Positions 49,221-57,911 are shown, counted from the first letter of the stretch. The stretch is DNA of 64,000 nt from Acidaminococcus fermentans_A (GCF_052216985.1 NZ_JBQOUY010000011.1:1-64000); one strand, 5' to 3'. Notes: generated by a model not told the origin, from the sequence alone. Program-made: numbers and translations.

Positions 49221-50261
49221 ATGGAAAAAACATTACAGGAACTGGCAACATTGTTGAAAGGGGAAATCCTCCAGGGTGACCCGGATATGGTCCTTAAAGG
49301 AGTCAATGGCCTGGAAGAAGCCCAGGCGGACCAGATTTCCTTTGCGGTCCCTCCCTATCTGGAAGTGGCAGGACAGTCCCGTGCCGGGGCCATCATGATT
49401 CCCCGGGGCGCTGCCCTGAAGGGAGATCAGGCTGTCCTGGCTGTAGAGAATCCCCGGGCAGCTTTTGCTGTCCTGCTGCAGCTTTTCCGTCCGCCGGAAG
49501 CGGTCAAAAAAGGCATCAGCCAATACGCCTTTATCCATCCTTCTGCAAAAGTAGGGAAAAATGTGGCCATCCTGCCCTTTGCCTATGTGGCAGAAGACGC
49601 GGAAATCGGCGATGATACGGTGATCTACCCCCATGTATATGTGGGACGCCATGTAAAGATCGGCTGTGGCTGCACCCTCTATTCCAATGTGACGGTACGG
49701 GAAGATTGCATCCTGGGCGACCGGGTGATCCTCCAGGCCGGCTGCGTCATCGGCGGGGACGGCTTCGGCTACATCACGGCTGACGGCAAACACACCAAAG
49801 TACTCCAGACCGGGAACGTGGTCCTAGGAGACGATGTGGAGATCGGCTGCAACAGCTGCATCGATCGGGCCACTGTGGACAGCACGGTCATCGGCAAAGG
49901 CACGAAAATCGACAATCTGGTCCATGTGGGGCATAATGATGTCATCGGAGAAAACTGCATCCTGGTAGCCCATGTGGGCATCAGCGGCAGTGTCACCATC
50001 GGGAACAACTGTACTTTTGGCGGACAGGCAGCGACTGCCGGCCATCTGAAAATCGGCAGCAACTGCACCTTTGCCGGCCGTACCGGGATCATCAGCGACG
50101 TGCCGGACAATGTGGTATGGGCCGGCTTCCCAGCACAGCCCCATGTGGATTGGCTGCGGCAGACCGCCAATGAACGGAAATTGGGCGGCCTGCTGAAACG
50201 GCTCCGCCAACTGGAGAAAACGGTAGAAAAACTGGAAAATGGAAAAAAGGAGGAGCCATGA
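49221..50261 (+). CDS. lpxD: UDP-3-O-acylglucosamine N-acyltransferase
   Basis: The 346-residue enzyme adds the N-linked hydroxyacyl chain in lipid A synthesis. It has the N-terminal uridine-binding domain and then a left-handed beta helix of hexapeptide repeats, including GGDGFGYI and the catalytic His region LVHVGHNDVIGENC. A C-terminal helical part follows. I chose the ATG at 49221 because GAAAGGA lies 8 bases upstream; two earlier in-frame ATGs are less well placed. The next gene overlaps its stop by four bases (ATGA). Confidence 0.94.
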   Translation: MEKTLQELATLLKGEILQGDPDMVLKGVNGLEEAQADQISFAVPPYLEVAGQSRAGAIMIPRGAALKGDQAVLAVENPRAAFAVLLQLFRPPEAVKKGISQYAFIHPSAKVGKNVAILPFAYVAEDAEIGDDTVIYPHVYVGRHVKIGCGCTLYSNVTVREDCILGDRVILQAGCVIGGDGFGYITADGKHTKVLQTGNVVLGDDVEIGCNSCIDRATVDSTVIGKGTKIDNLVHVGHNDVIGENCILVAHVGISGSVTIGNNCTFGGQAATAGHLKIGSNCTFAGRTGIISDVPDNVVWAGFPAQPHVDWLRQTANERKLGGLLKRLRQLEKTVEKLENGKKEEP

Positions 50262-50866
50262 GGAAGCGACTGACTGCCGCCCTGCTCTGCGGCATGGCCC
50301 TGCTGCCGCTTGCAGCAGAAGCCAAGACTACGCCCAGCGGTACCAGCGGGATCATCAATGCCCCTTCCGGGTATGTACGGATGCCTGGCCATGTATCCGC
50401 CGGGTTGGATTGGACTAAGGAAGGCCGGAACGTACGGGGCAATATCGCCCTGCCTTTGGGCATTGAAATCGCAGGCAGCCATGTGGATACCAAACATGAC
50501 GGGTCCTACGGCACGGTCAGTGCCAAGCTCCAGATCCTTCGGGAAACGCCGGTGACTCCTGCCATCGCCATCGGAGTGGAAGATATCGGCGACCGGAACG
50601 ACCGTCGGGGCTATGCGACCGTAAGCAAGGCTTTAATGGGCGGCTGGAAGCTCCATGCAGGTATAGGTACCGGGGAACAGTACAAACACGGATTCTATGC
50701 CGTGGAAAAAGAGACGAGACTCCTGGGGCTTTCCATGAACCTGATGGGAGAATATGATGGCAGCCATTTCAACTATGGCGCCGGCATTCCGGTGGGAAAA
50801 TTCATCCAGGCCCAGGTGGGTGTGAGAGATCATCGCCTGTACGGGGGCATGGATCTGACTTTCTAA
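50258..50866 (+). CDS. YjbH-like outer membrane protein
   Basis: The 202-residue protein has a signal peptide (cleavage after AEA, residue 22). The rest is beta-strand-rich, starting TPSGTSGIINAPSGYVRMPG, which resembles the start of YjbH-type outer-membrane proteins, and ending in Phe (YGGMDLTF). Its length is far below full YjbH. Its place between lpxD and an LpxL-type gene, with an ATGA overlap, suggests a part in the outer membrane or its LPS, but function is unknown. Confidence 0.6.
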   Translation: MRKRLTAALLCGMALLPLAAEAKTTPSGTSGIINAPSGYVRMPGHVSAGLDWTKEGRNVRGNIALPLGIEIAGSHVDTKHDGSYGTVSAKLQILRETPVTPAIAIGVEDIGDRNDRRGYATVSKALMGGWKLHAGIGTGEQYKHGFYAVEKETRLLGLSMNLMGEYDGSHFNYGAGIPVGKFIQAQVGVRDHRLYGGMDLTF

Positions 50867-50878
50867 GGAGGAAGGGAA

Positions 50879-51778
50879 ATGGCTGCGTACAAGCTCATGC
50901 AGTTCGTCAGCTGGCTGGTCTGCCATCAGCCGGACTGCCTGAACCATGCCCTGGCTTGGGTGCTGGGACATTTGGGCTGGCGGGTGGTCCCTGCCTGGCG
51001 CCGGTATATGGCCAAAGAGAATATCAAGGACTGCCTGGGCGTGGATGAGGCAGAAGCGGAAAGAATCGCCCGGGAAAGCGTCTGGCGTTTTGGCCGGATG
51101 CTCATCGAAGTCTTGAAGTATCCCTTGATCACCCCAGACAACTTCCGGCAACTGGTCCATTTTGAGGGGCTGGAGAATCTGGAAAAAGCCTATGCGGAAG
51201 ATAAGGGCGTGATCATGTGCACCGCCCATTATGGCAACTGGGAAATGCTGGGTGCTTCCATGGCCCTCTTAGGGTATCCCATATTGTCCATTACCCGGAA
51301 ACAGAACAACGGGGCCATGGATCGGTTCATCAACGACTATCGGAGGATGGTGGGACAGCATGTGACCTATAATCACGGAGAAAACAGCATGCTGGCCATC
51401 GGCCGGTATCTAAAAAAGAAGCATCTGGTGGGGATCCTCTATGATCAGGATTCTGCCCATACCGGCGAACATCTGCTGTTTTTCGGGAAGCCTTCCCGGG
51501 TCCCCCAGGGAGCGGCCCATCTGTCCCGGATGTTCGGATCTCCCATCGTGCCTCTTTTCATGCATAATAATCCAGACGGGACACTGACCGCCCGGATCTA
51601 TCCAGCCATCCATACAGGGAAAACGGCTAACCGTTCTGAGGATGTACGTGTTATAATGGAAGCACTGGTGGTCATTGCAGAACGGGAGATCCGGCTGGAC
51701 CCTGCCATGTGGTTCTGGGTCCATGATCGCTGGAAAGATGGCCGCAAACGGTATAATGAATATAAGAAAGGCGTGTGA
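50879..51778 (+). CDS. Lipid A late acyltransferase (LpxL/HtrB family)
   Basis: The 299-residue enzyme has one N-terminal membrane helix and the catalytic HX4E motif H-Y-G-N-W-E in CTAHYGNWEMLG. GILYDQDSAHTGEHLLFFG and FGSPIVPLFM are further conserved regions. It transfers an acyl chain to a hydroxyacyl group of Kdo2-lipid IVA. A second family member starts at 63580, so the two probably add different chains. Confidence 0.9.
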   Translation: MAAYKLMQFVSWLVCHQPDCLNHALAWVLGHLGWRVVPAWRRYMAKENIKDCLGVDEAEAERIARESVWRFGRMLIEVLKYPLITPDNFRQLVHFEGLENLEKAYAEDKGVIMCTAHYGNWEMLGASMALLGYPILSITRKQNNGAMDRFINDYRRMVGQHVTYNHGENSMLAIGRYLKKKHLVGILYDQDSAHTGEHLLFFGKPSRVPQGAAHLSRMFGSPIVPLFMHNNPDGTLTARIYPAIHTGKTANRSEDVRVIMEALVVIAEREIRLDPAMWFWVHDRWKDGRKRYNEYKKGV

Positions 51779-51781
51779 TTT

Positions 51782-53119
51782 ATGACCAGTGAAAGACAGC
51801 ACACCCTGAAACAGGCAGCATCCTGTGACGGGATCGGGCTCCATTCCGGAAAACTGGTGGAAATGACCCTGCGCCCGGCTCCGGTGGATACGGGGATCGT
51901 GTTCATTCGGACGGATATGGAAGGACGGCCCCAGGTCCATGCTGTGGCCGCCAATATTACCGCCACCACCCGGGCCACGACATTGACGGAAAATGGGGCC
52001 AGTGTCACTACCATCGAACATCTCATGGCCGCCCTGGCCATCCTGAAGATCGATAACTGCTATGTGGAGATGTCGTCTGCGGAACCGCCCGTAGGGGATG
52101 GATCCGCCCAGGCCTTCATCGATCAGATCTTGAAAGCCGGGATCGTGGAACAGGATGGGGAACGGAATGTGTACCATGTGGACCGCTTCTTCTCCCATTA
52201 CGACGGAGACCGCTCCATCGTGGTCCTGCCCTATGAAGGCTTCCGGATCACCTTTACCTCCATCAATCCCCATCCCCTCCTGGGTACCCAGGTCATGGAC
52301 GTGGAAGACAAGGGAGACTGCTTCCTGAAGGAAGTGGCTGCCGCCCGGACCGTGGCTTTTGAAGATGAAATCGCCCAGCTGCGGAAAATGGGCCTGGGGC
52401 TGGGAGGCAATCTGGACAATGTGGTGGTGTTCGGGAAGGATAAGATCCTTTCTACACCACGTTTCCCGGACGAACTGATCCGGCACAAGATCCTGGACGT
52501 AATCGGCGACATGTATCTCCTGGGCCCCATCCATGCCCACATCATCTGCATGAAGAGCGGCCACGCCTTCAATGACAACGTGTCCCGCCAGATCGATGAA
52601 TACCGGAGACTCCACGAATATCATCCCAGACAGACTCCGATTGCTGGACAAGAGAAAAAAGAAGTAAGGAGCAAGGATATGATTACATTAGACATTCAGG
52701 AAATCCAAAAGATTCTGCCCCACCGCTACCCCATGCTGCTGGTGGATCGGATCATTGAACTGGAACCCATGAAACGGGCGGTGGGTATCAAGAACATCAC
52801 CATGAACGAGCCTCAGTTTATCGGCCATTTCCCCGGGAACCCCATTATGCCGGGGGTCCTGCTGATCGAAGCCATGGCCCAGGTGGGTGGCGTTACCTTG
52901 CTGTATCCGGAAGAGAACCGGGGCAAGATTGCCGTCTTCGGGAAAATCGACAAAGTGCGTTTCCGCCGGCCCATCAAACCGGGGGATCAGCTGGTCACCA
53001 CGGCGATCATCACCAAGATTAAAGGCAATATGGGTGTGGCCCACTGTGAAGGCACTGTAGACGGCGAACCGGCCTGCGAAGGGGATTTCTTCTTTGCACT
53101 GGCAGAAAATAAACAATAA
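51782..53119 (+). CDS. lpxC/fabZ: Bifunctional LpxC deacetylase / FabZ dehydratase
   Basis: The 445-residue protein joins two enzymes. Residues 1-285 are LpxC, the UDP-3-O-acyl-GlcNAc deacetylase, with catalytic Glu79, zinc ligands His80, His235 and Asp239, and His261 in SGHAF. Residues 300-445 are FabZ, the 3-hydroxyacyl-ACP dehydratase, with His349 (IGHFPGNPIMPGVL) and Glu363. The linker DNA keeps AAGGAG seven bases before Met300 (ATG 52679-52681), so FabZ might also be made alone. The fusion joins the lipid A committed step to the enzyme that competes for the same acyl-ACP. Confidence 0.95.
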   Translation: MTSERQHTLKQAASCDGIGLHSGKLVEMTLRPAPVDTGIVFIRTDMEGRPQVHAVAANITATTRATTLTENGASVTTIEHLMAALAILKIDNCYVEMSSAEPPVGDGSAQAFIDQILKAGIVEQDGERNVYHVDRFFSHYDGDRSIVVLPYEGFRITFTSINPHPLLGTQVMDVEDKGDCFLKEVAAARTVAFEDEIAQLRKMGLGLGGNLDNVVVFGKDKILSTPRFPDELIRHKILDVIGDMYLLGPIHAHIICMKSGHAFNDNVSRQIDEYRRLHEYHPRQTPIAGQEKKEVRSKDMITLDIQEIQKILPHRYPMLLVDRIIELEPMKRAVGIKNITMNEPQFIGHFPGNPIMPGVLLIEAMAQVGGVTLLYPEENRGKIAVFGKIDKVRFRRPIKPGDQLVTTAIITKIKGNMGVAHCEGTVDGEPACEGDFFFALAENKQ

Positions 53120-53134
53120 AGGTGGAGTGAAAAC

Positions 53135-53944
53135 ATGACAGCAGATTCTACTTTGATACATGAGACAGCCATCATTGCACCGGGTGCGGAAATCGGCCCC
53201 AACGTGAAAATTGGCCCGTACTCTGTGATCGGTGAACATGTCAAGATCGGTGAAGGTACCGTGATTCACCCCCACGTCGTGATCACCGGCCGGACCACCA
53301 TCGGGAAGAACTGCGAATTCTTCCAGGGTGCCAGCATCGGTGAGGTCCCCCAGGACCTGAAATATAAAGGCGAAGATACGGCGACCATCATCGGGGACCA
53401 TGTGACCATCCGGGAATGTGCTACGGTCCATCGGGCTGTAGGAGAAGGCAATGAGACCCGGATTGGCAACAACGTGCTGATGATGGCCTATACCCACGTG
53501 GCCCATAATTGCATCGTGGGCAACAACGTGATCATGAGCAATGTAGCCACATTGGCCGGCCATGTGATCGTGGAAGACCGGGCGGTGATCGGCGGCCTTA
53601 CCGCTGTGCACCAGTTCACCAAGATCGGCCGGAACTGCATGTGCGGCGGCATGAGCCGGATTTCCCAAGATGTGCCTCCCTTCGTGATCGTGGCTGGGAA
53701 CCCAGCCTATGTGGCCGGACTCAACAGCGTAGGCATTTCCCGGGCCGGCATTCCTATGGAAGTCCGCCGGGAACTGAAGAAAGCCTATAAGATCCTCTAC
53801 AAGAGAGGCCTTTCCCTGTCCGATGCCATTGCAACCATGGAACAGGAATTGGACAGCTACGAAGAAGTGGAACATTTCATGCGTTTCCTGCGCACTGTGG
53901 AAAGAGGCATCTGCCGGGCATCCGCCCACGGCATCCGGGAGTAA
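53135..53944 (+). CDS. lpxA: UDP-N-acetylglucosamine O-acyltransferase
   Basis: The 269-residue enzyme performs the first step of lipid A synthesis. It has a left-handed beta helix of hexapeptide repeats (ETAIIAPGAEIGPNVKIGPY), the catalytic His in AYTHVAHNCIVGNN and a C-terminal helical domain. Sixteen bases separate it from lpxC/fabZ and lpxI follows after 4 bases. Confidence 0.95.
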   Translation: MTADSTLIHETAIIAPGAEIGPNVKIGPYSVIGEHVKIGEGTVIHPHVVITGRTTIGKNCEFFQGASIGEVPQDLKYKGEDTATIIGDHVTIRECATVHRAVGEGNETRIGNNVLMMAYTHVAHNCIVGNNVIMSNVATLAGHVIVEDRAVIGGLTAVHQFTKIGRNCMCGGMSRISQDVPPFVIVAGNPAYVAGLNSVGISRAGIPMEVRRELKKAYKILYKRGLSLSDAIATMEQELDSYEEVEHFMRFLRTVERGICRASAHGIRE

Positions 53945-53948
53945 GCCT

Positions 53949-54773
53949 ATGGGGAAGACCTTAGGGGTACTGGCCGGGGTGGGGCACCTGCCGGTGGATG
54001 TGGTCCGGGGCGCCAAAAAGGCCGGCTGCCGTACGGTGGCCATTGCCCTGGTGCCAGGCACCCATGAAGACCTGGAAAAGGAAGCGGACGCCTTTTACGC
54101 CATCAACATCGGCAAAGTGGGCAAGATCTTCAAGACCTTGAAGCAGGAAGGGGTGGACGAGGTCACCATGATCGGCAAGGTGACCAAGGAAATCCTCTAT
54201 TCCGGAGGCATCCTGGTCCCAGACTGGCAGGCCATCAAGATCCTCATGTCCCTGCCGGACCGGCATGATGACACCATCATGAACGCCTTGGTGGCCAAGT
54301 TGGAGGACATGGGGATCCATGTAATGGATCAGACCCTGTTCCTCACCGACCTGATGCCCCAGGAAGGGGTGCTGAGCAAACGGCATCCCACACCGGAAGA
54401 ATGGGAAGATATGAAATATGGGTTTGCCATGGCGAAAAAAATCGGCGGATTGGACATCGGCCAGACTGTGGTGGTGAAGAACAAGGCCATCCTGGCTGTG
54501 GAAGCCATCGAGGGCACCGATGCCTGCATCCTCCGGGGCGGCCAATTGGGCAAGGGTGCCATTGTGGCCAAAACCGCCAAGCCCGCCCAGGACAACCGGT
54601 TCGATATGCCGGGAGTAGGTGTGAAGACTATGGAATCCATGATTGGATCCGGTTGTGCCGGTATCGTCATGGAAGCTGGCCGGACCCTCCTGGTGGAACG
54701 GGAAAAGGCACTGGACTTGGCTAACCGCCACAAACTGGTGGTCGTGGCCATGAAGGATCCGGAAGCAAAATAA
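53949..54773 (+). CDS. lpxI: UDP-2,3-diacylglucosamine pyrophosphatase LpxI
   Basis: The 274-residue protein belongs to the LpxI (DUF1009) family: LGVLAGVGHLPVDVVRGAKK at the N-terminus, and EAIEGTDACILRGGQLG, DNRFDMPGVGVKTM and SGCAGIVMEAGRTLL in the C-terminal domain. It hydrolyses UDP-2,3-diacylglucosamine to lipid X, replacing LpxH. I chose the ATG at 53949, four bases after the lpxA stop, with GGGAGTAA as ribosome binding site. It ends just before the 154-bp repeat. Confidence 0.93.
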   Translation: MGKTLGVLAGVGHLPVDVVRGAKKAGCRTVAIALVPGTHEDLEKEADAFYAINIGKVGKIFKTLKQEGVDEVTMIGKVTKEILYSGGILVPDWQAIKILMSLPDRHDDTIMNALVAKLEDMGIHVMDQTLFLTDLMPQEGVLSKRHPTPEEWEDMKYGFAMAKKIGGLDIGQTVVVKNKAILAVEAIEGTDACILRGGQLGKGAIVAKTAKPAQDNRFDMPGVGVKTMESMIGSGCAGIVMEAGRTLLVEREKALDLANRHKLVVVAMKDPEAK

Positions 54774-54777
54774 AAAT

Positions 54778-54931
54778 GGGCTTGTTAGTGCAGTCCAAAG
54801 ACCCAGCTTTTCTGATTCCAGTGGATTTTGCCTTATCATTCTATAGAAAACGAACAAAACATTTAAACGTCCGAGCTCGCGACCCGCGAGCCGCGACCCA
54901 TGACCGGGGGTGTGAATTTTTTCACACCCCC
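54778..54931 (+). repeat. 154-bp dispersed element, copy 2
   Basis: Starts GGGCTTGTTA, contains CCTTATCATTCTATAGAAAA, then the CG-rich word tract (54872-54905), and ends with the GGGGGTGTGAA hairpin. It is colinear with copy 1 (9788-9941, minus strand) and has the same length. It lies 4 bases after the lpxI stop and splits the lpx genes into two transcription units. Confidence 0.75.
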
Positions 54932-54937
54932 TTTTTT
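54906..54937 (+). terminator. GTGTGA-type terminator after lpxI
   Basis: GGGGGTGTGAA (54906-54916) pairs perfectly with TTCACACCCCC (54921-54931), followed by T6. Confidence 0.85.
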
Positions 54938-54946
54938 GTTATGTGA

Positions 54947-54952
54947 TATAAT
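54947..54952 (+). promoter_or_regulatory. Candidate -10 of the lpxB-msbA-waaA/lpxK unit
   Basis: TATAAT in GATATAATAAAC, 41 bases before the lpxB start. A normal -35 position would fall inside the terminator hairpin. Confidence 0.5.
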
Positions 54953-54993
54953 AAACTGTACACTTATGTTCAGATGAGAGAGGAGACACCAGG

Positions 54994-56130
54994 GTGACAA
55001 AAGTTTTCATTTCTGCGGGAGAGGCATCCGGCGATTTGCATGCCGCTGCCCTGACCCGCGCCATCCTGCAGCAGGACCCTGCGGCCCAGGTCTTTGGCAT
55101 GGGCGGTGATGCCCTGGCAGCAGCTGGCGGCGAAGTGGTGTTCGATTATAAAGAGTACAGCGTCATGGGATTTGTGGAAGTCCTCCAGTCCCTGCCTCGG
55201 CTTTTTGGCCTGAAAAAAGCTTTCCGCCGGATCATGGAGGATCGGAAGCCGGATGTGTTCGTCACGGTGGATTATCCGGATTTCAATATGCGGGTGGCCA
55301 AAGAGGCTAAAGCACTGGGCATCCCGGTGTTTTCCTATATCCCGCCTTCTGCCTGGGCCTGGCGCCGGGGACGGGCCAAAGAGGTGGCCCGGCTGGCCAC
55401 GAAAGTAGCCTGTATCTATCCTTTTGCGGCAGACGTCTATCAAGCGGCCGGAGCCCCGGTGGAATTTGTCGGAAATCCTCTGGTAGATATCGTACAGCCC
55501 AGCCTGAGCCCTCAGGAAGGGGAAGCTTTCATCGGCAAACGGCCCGGCCGTCCCGTAGTGCTCCTGCTGCCCGGCAGCCGGGTCAAGGAAATCACCGGGG
55601 TCCTGCCGGTGATGCTCCAGGCCCTGCCCTTGATCCGGGCCCAGCGGCCGGAGGTGGATTTTGTCCTCCAGAAGGCACCGTCCATCGATGGGGCCCTGCT
55701 CCAGGGCATCTTGGCCGCCAGTCCAGTATCTGTAAAGGTGGTGGAAGGGCACAATTACGATGTAATGACCGCCTGTGATGTGGCCCTGGCCACCAGCGGC
55801 ACCGTCACCCTGGAAGCAGCCCTCTGTGGACTGCCCAGCGTCATCTGTTACACCGCCAGTCCACTCAGCATGTGGATCGCCAAGCATATGGTCTATGTGA
55901 AATACATCGGCCTTCCCAATATCCTGGCCGGGAAAGAGATCCTGCCCGAACTGATCCAGGAAAACATGACCCCGGACCATATGGCCGCTTCCATCCTCCA
56001 TTTCCTGGAACCAGAAACGGCAGCGGCGGTCCGGGAAGAAATGCGGCAGGCTGCAGCCAAATTGGGACAGCCGGGAGCCGTGGAACGGACAGCGAAACTG
56101 ATCCTCGAAACAGCAAAGGAGAATCCATGA
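54994..56130 (+). CDS. lpxB: Lipid-A-disaccharide synthase
   Basis: The 378-residue glycosyltransferase joins lipid X to UDP-2,3-diacylglucosamine. It opens FISAGEASGDLHAAALTRAI and has DYPDFNMRVAKEAK, YIPPSAWAWRRGRAK, LLLPGSRVKEI and ATSGTVTLEAALCGLPSVI. The start is GTG with AGAGGAG 8 bases upstream. Its TGA overlaps the msbA ATG (ATGA), so the two are translationally coupled. Confidence 0.95.
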   Translation: MTKVFISAGEASGDLHAAALTRAILQQDPAAQVFGMGGDALAAAGGEVVFDYKEYSVMGFVEVLQSLPRLFGLKKAFRRIMEDRKPDVFVTVDYPDFNMRVAKEAKALGIPVFSYIPPSAWAWRRGRAKEVARLATKVACIYPFAADVYQAAGAPVEFVGNPLVDIVQPSLSPQEGEAFIGKRPGRPVVLLLPGSRVKEITGVLPVMLQALPLIRAQRPEVDFVLQKAPSIDGALLQGILAASPVSVKVVEGHNYDVMTACDVALATSGTVTLEAALCGLPSVICYTASPLSMWIAKHMVYVKYIGLPNILAGKEILPELIQENMTPDHMAASILHFLEPETAAAVREEMRQAAAKLGQPGAVERTAKLILETAKENP

Positions 56131-57911
56131 ACCTGTATCTGCGAATCTTGCGCTTCATCAAACCCTATCTGCCCCGTCTGGCCGTGGCCGGTATCTGCAC
56201 TGTGCTCACCTCTGCCGCCAACCTGTACGTCCCCTGGATCGTCCGGGATGTGATCGACAAGGTCTTCATCAACAATGATGCCCAGCTGCTGAATTTGATC
56301 GCCCTGGGTATCGTGGTGATCTTCTTTGCCCGGGGCATTACCTATTATGGGCAGAACTACCTGATGAATTACGTGGGGGAAAGTGTAGTCATCGATATCC
56401 GGGGCCTGGTGTTCAAGAAGATGATGGAACTGGATACCCGGTTCTATGATACCAACAAACTGGGCACCATCATGAGCTATGTGACCAACGATGTCCAGGC
56501 CATGCAGAGCGCCATGGTGGACAATTCCGTAGAAATCATCACGGAAACCTCCGTCCTCATCGGTTCCATCTGCGCCATGGTCTACCTGGACTGGAAACTG
56601 ACCCTTTTCGCTTTCTGCACCTTCCCGGTGGTGCTGTTCTTCATGGATTTCTTCGGCAAGAAGATCCGCAAGACCGGCCATCGGATCCAGCAGGCTACGG
56701 CCGACATCACTTCCGTGCTCCAAGAGACCCTGTCTTCCAGCCGAGTGGTGAAGTCCTTTGTCCGGGAGCCCTACGAAATCGCCCGGTTCGAACGGACCAA
56801 CCGGCAGAATTTTGACGCCAACATGAAGAGTGTCCGGCTCATGGGCACCCTGTCCCCGGTGATCGAATTCATCGCGGCCCTGGGCGTCACGGCCATCATC
56901 TGGTTCGGGGGCCGGGGCGTCCTCAGCGGCGACATTACAGCCGGGTCCCTGATCGCTTTCCTGGTCTATGCGGTGAACATCTCCAATCCCATCAAGCGGA
57001 TCGCCCGGGTGCTGGGGAATATCCAGAAAGCCCTGGCTGCGGCGGACCGGGTGTTCAGTATCCTGGATCTGGACGAAAAGATCCCGGAAAAAGCCGATGC
57101 CATCGCCCTGCCGCCTGTGAAAGGCAAAGTGGAATTCCGGGACGTGTCCTTCTCCTACAACCCGGATGAACCCATCCTGAAGCATCTGACTTTTGCTGCA
57201 GAGCCTGGCCAGGCCATTGCCCTGGTAGGTCCCAGCGGTGCAGGGAAATCCACCATCGCCAATCTGCTGCCCCGGTTCTATGATGTGACCGAAGGCGCTA
57301 TCCTCATCGATGACCATGATATCCGGGATGTCACTGTGTCCTCTCTGCGGGAACAGGTAGGCATCGTGCCCCAGGAAACCAATCTGTTCAACGATACGGT
57401 CTATAATAACATCCTGTACGGGCGGCTGGATGCTACCCGGGAAGAAGTGCTGGCAGCGGCCAAAGCGGCCAATGCCGATGAATTCATCCAGAATCTGCCC
57501 CAGGGCTATGACACCTATCTGGGAGACCGGGGCATCAACGTATCCGGAGGGCAGCGGCAGCGCATCGCCATTGCCCGGGCCATCCTGAAGGATCCCCGGA
57601 TCCTGATCCTGGACGAAGCTACCTCCGCCCTGGATACGGAAAGCGAACGAATCGTCCAGGAAGCCCTGGACCGCCTGATGGTGGGGCGGACCTCTTTTGT
57701 CATCGCTCATCGGCTCTCTACCATCCAGAATGCCAGTAAGATCCTGGTGCTGGACCACGGGGAAATCGTGGAAGCAGGGACCCATGAGGAACTGATGGCT
57801 CTCCACGGGCTCTATGCCCATCTCCACGACATCCAGTACCGGGAAAAAGCCGAGCAGGCAGAAGTCCGGGAACTGGAAGGAAGGACCGCGGTAGGGACGG
57901 AGGCCAACTGA
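56127..57911 (+). CDS. msbA: Lipid A export ABC transporter MsbA
   Basis: The 594-residue half-transporter has six membrane helices in residues 1-310 and a nucleotide-binding domain with Walker A GPSGAGKST, signature VSGGQRQRIAIARA and Walker B ILILDEATSALD. By position between lpxB and waaA it flips the LPS core-lipid A across the inner membrane. I chose the ATG at 56127 with AAGGAG 5 bases upstream; the frame is open further back inside lpxB. Confidence 0.93.
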   Translation: MNLYLRILRFIKPYLPRLAVAGICTVLTSAANLYVPWIVRDVIDKVFINNDAQLLNLIALGIVVIFFARGITYYGQNYLMNYVGESVVIDIRGLVFKKMMELDTRFYDTNKLGTIMSYVTNDVQAMQSAMVDNSVEIITETSVLIGSICAMVYLDWKLTLFAFCTFPVVLFFMDFFGKKIRKTGHRIQQATADITSVLQETLSSSRVVKSFVREPYEIARFERTNRQNFDANMKSVRLMGTLSPVIEFIAALGVTAIIWFGGRGVLSGDITAGSLIAFLVYAVNISNPIKRIARVLGNIQKALAAADRVFSILDLDEKIPEKADAIALPPVKGKVEFRDVSFSYNPDEPILKHLTFAAEPGQAIALVGPSGAGKSTIANLLPRFYDVTEGAILIDDHDIRDVTVSSLREQVGIVPQETNLFNDTVYNNILYGRLDATREEVLAAAKAANADEFIQNLPQGYDTYLGDRGINVSGGQRQRIAIARAILKDPRILILDEATSALDTESERIVQEALDRLMVGRTSFVIAHRLSTIQNASKILVLDHGEIVEAGTHEELMALHGLYAHLHDIQYREKAEQAEVRELEGRTAVGTEAN

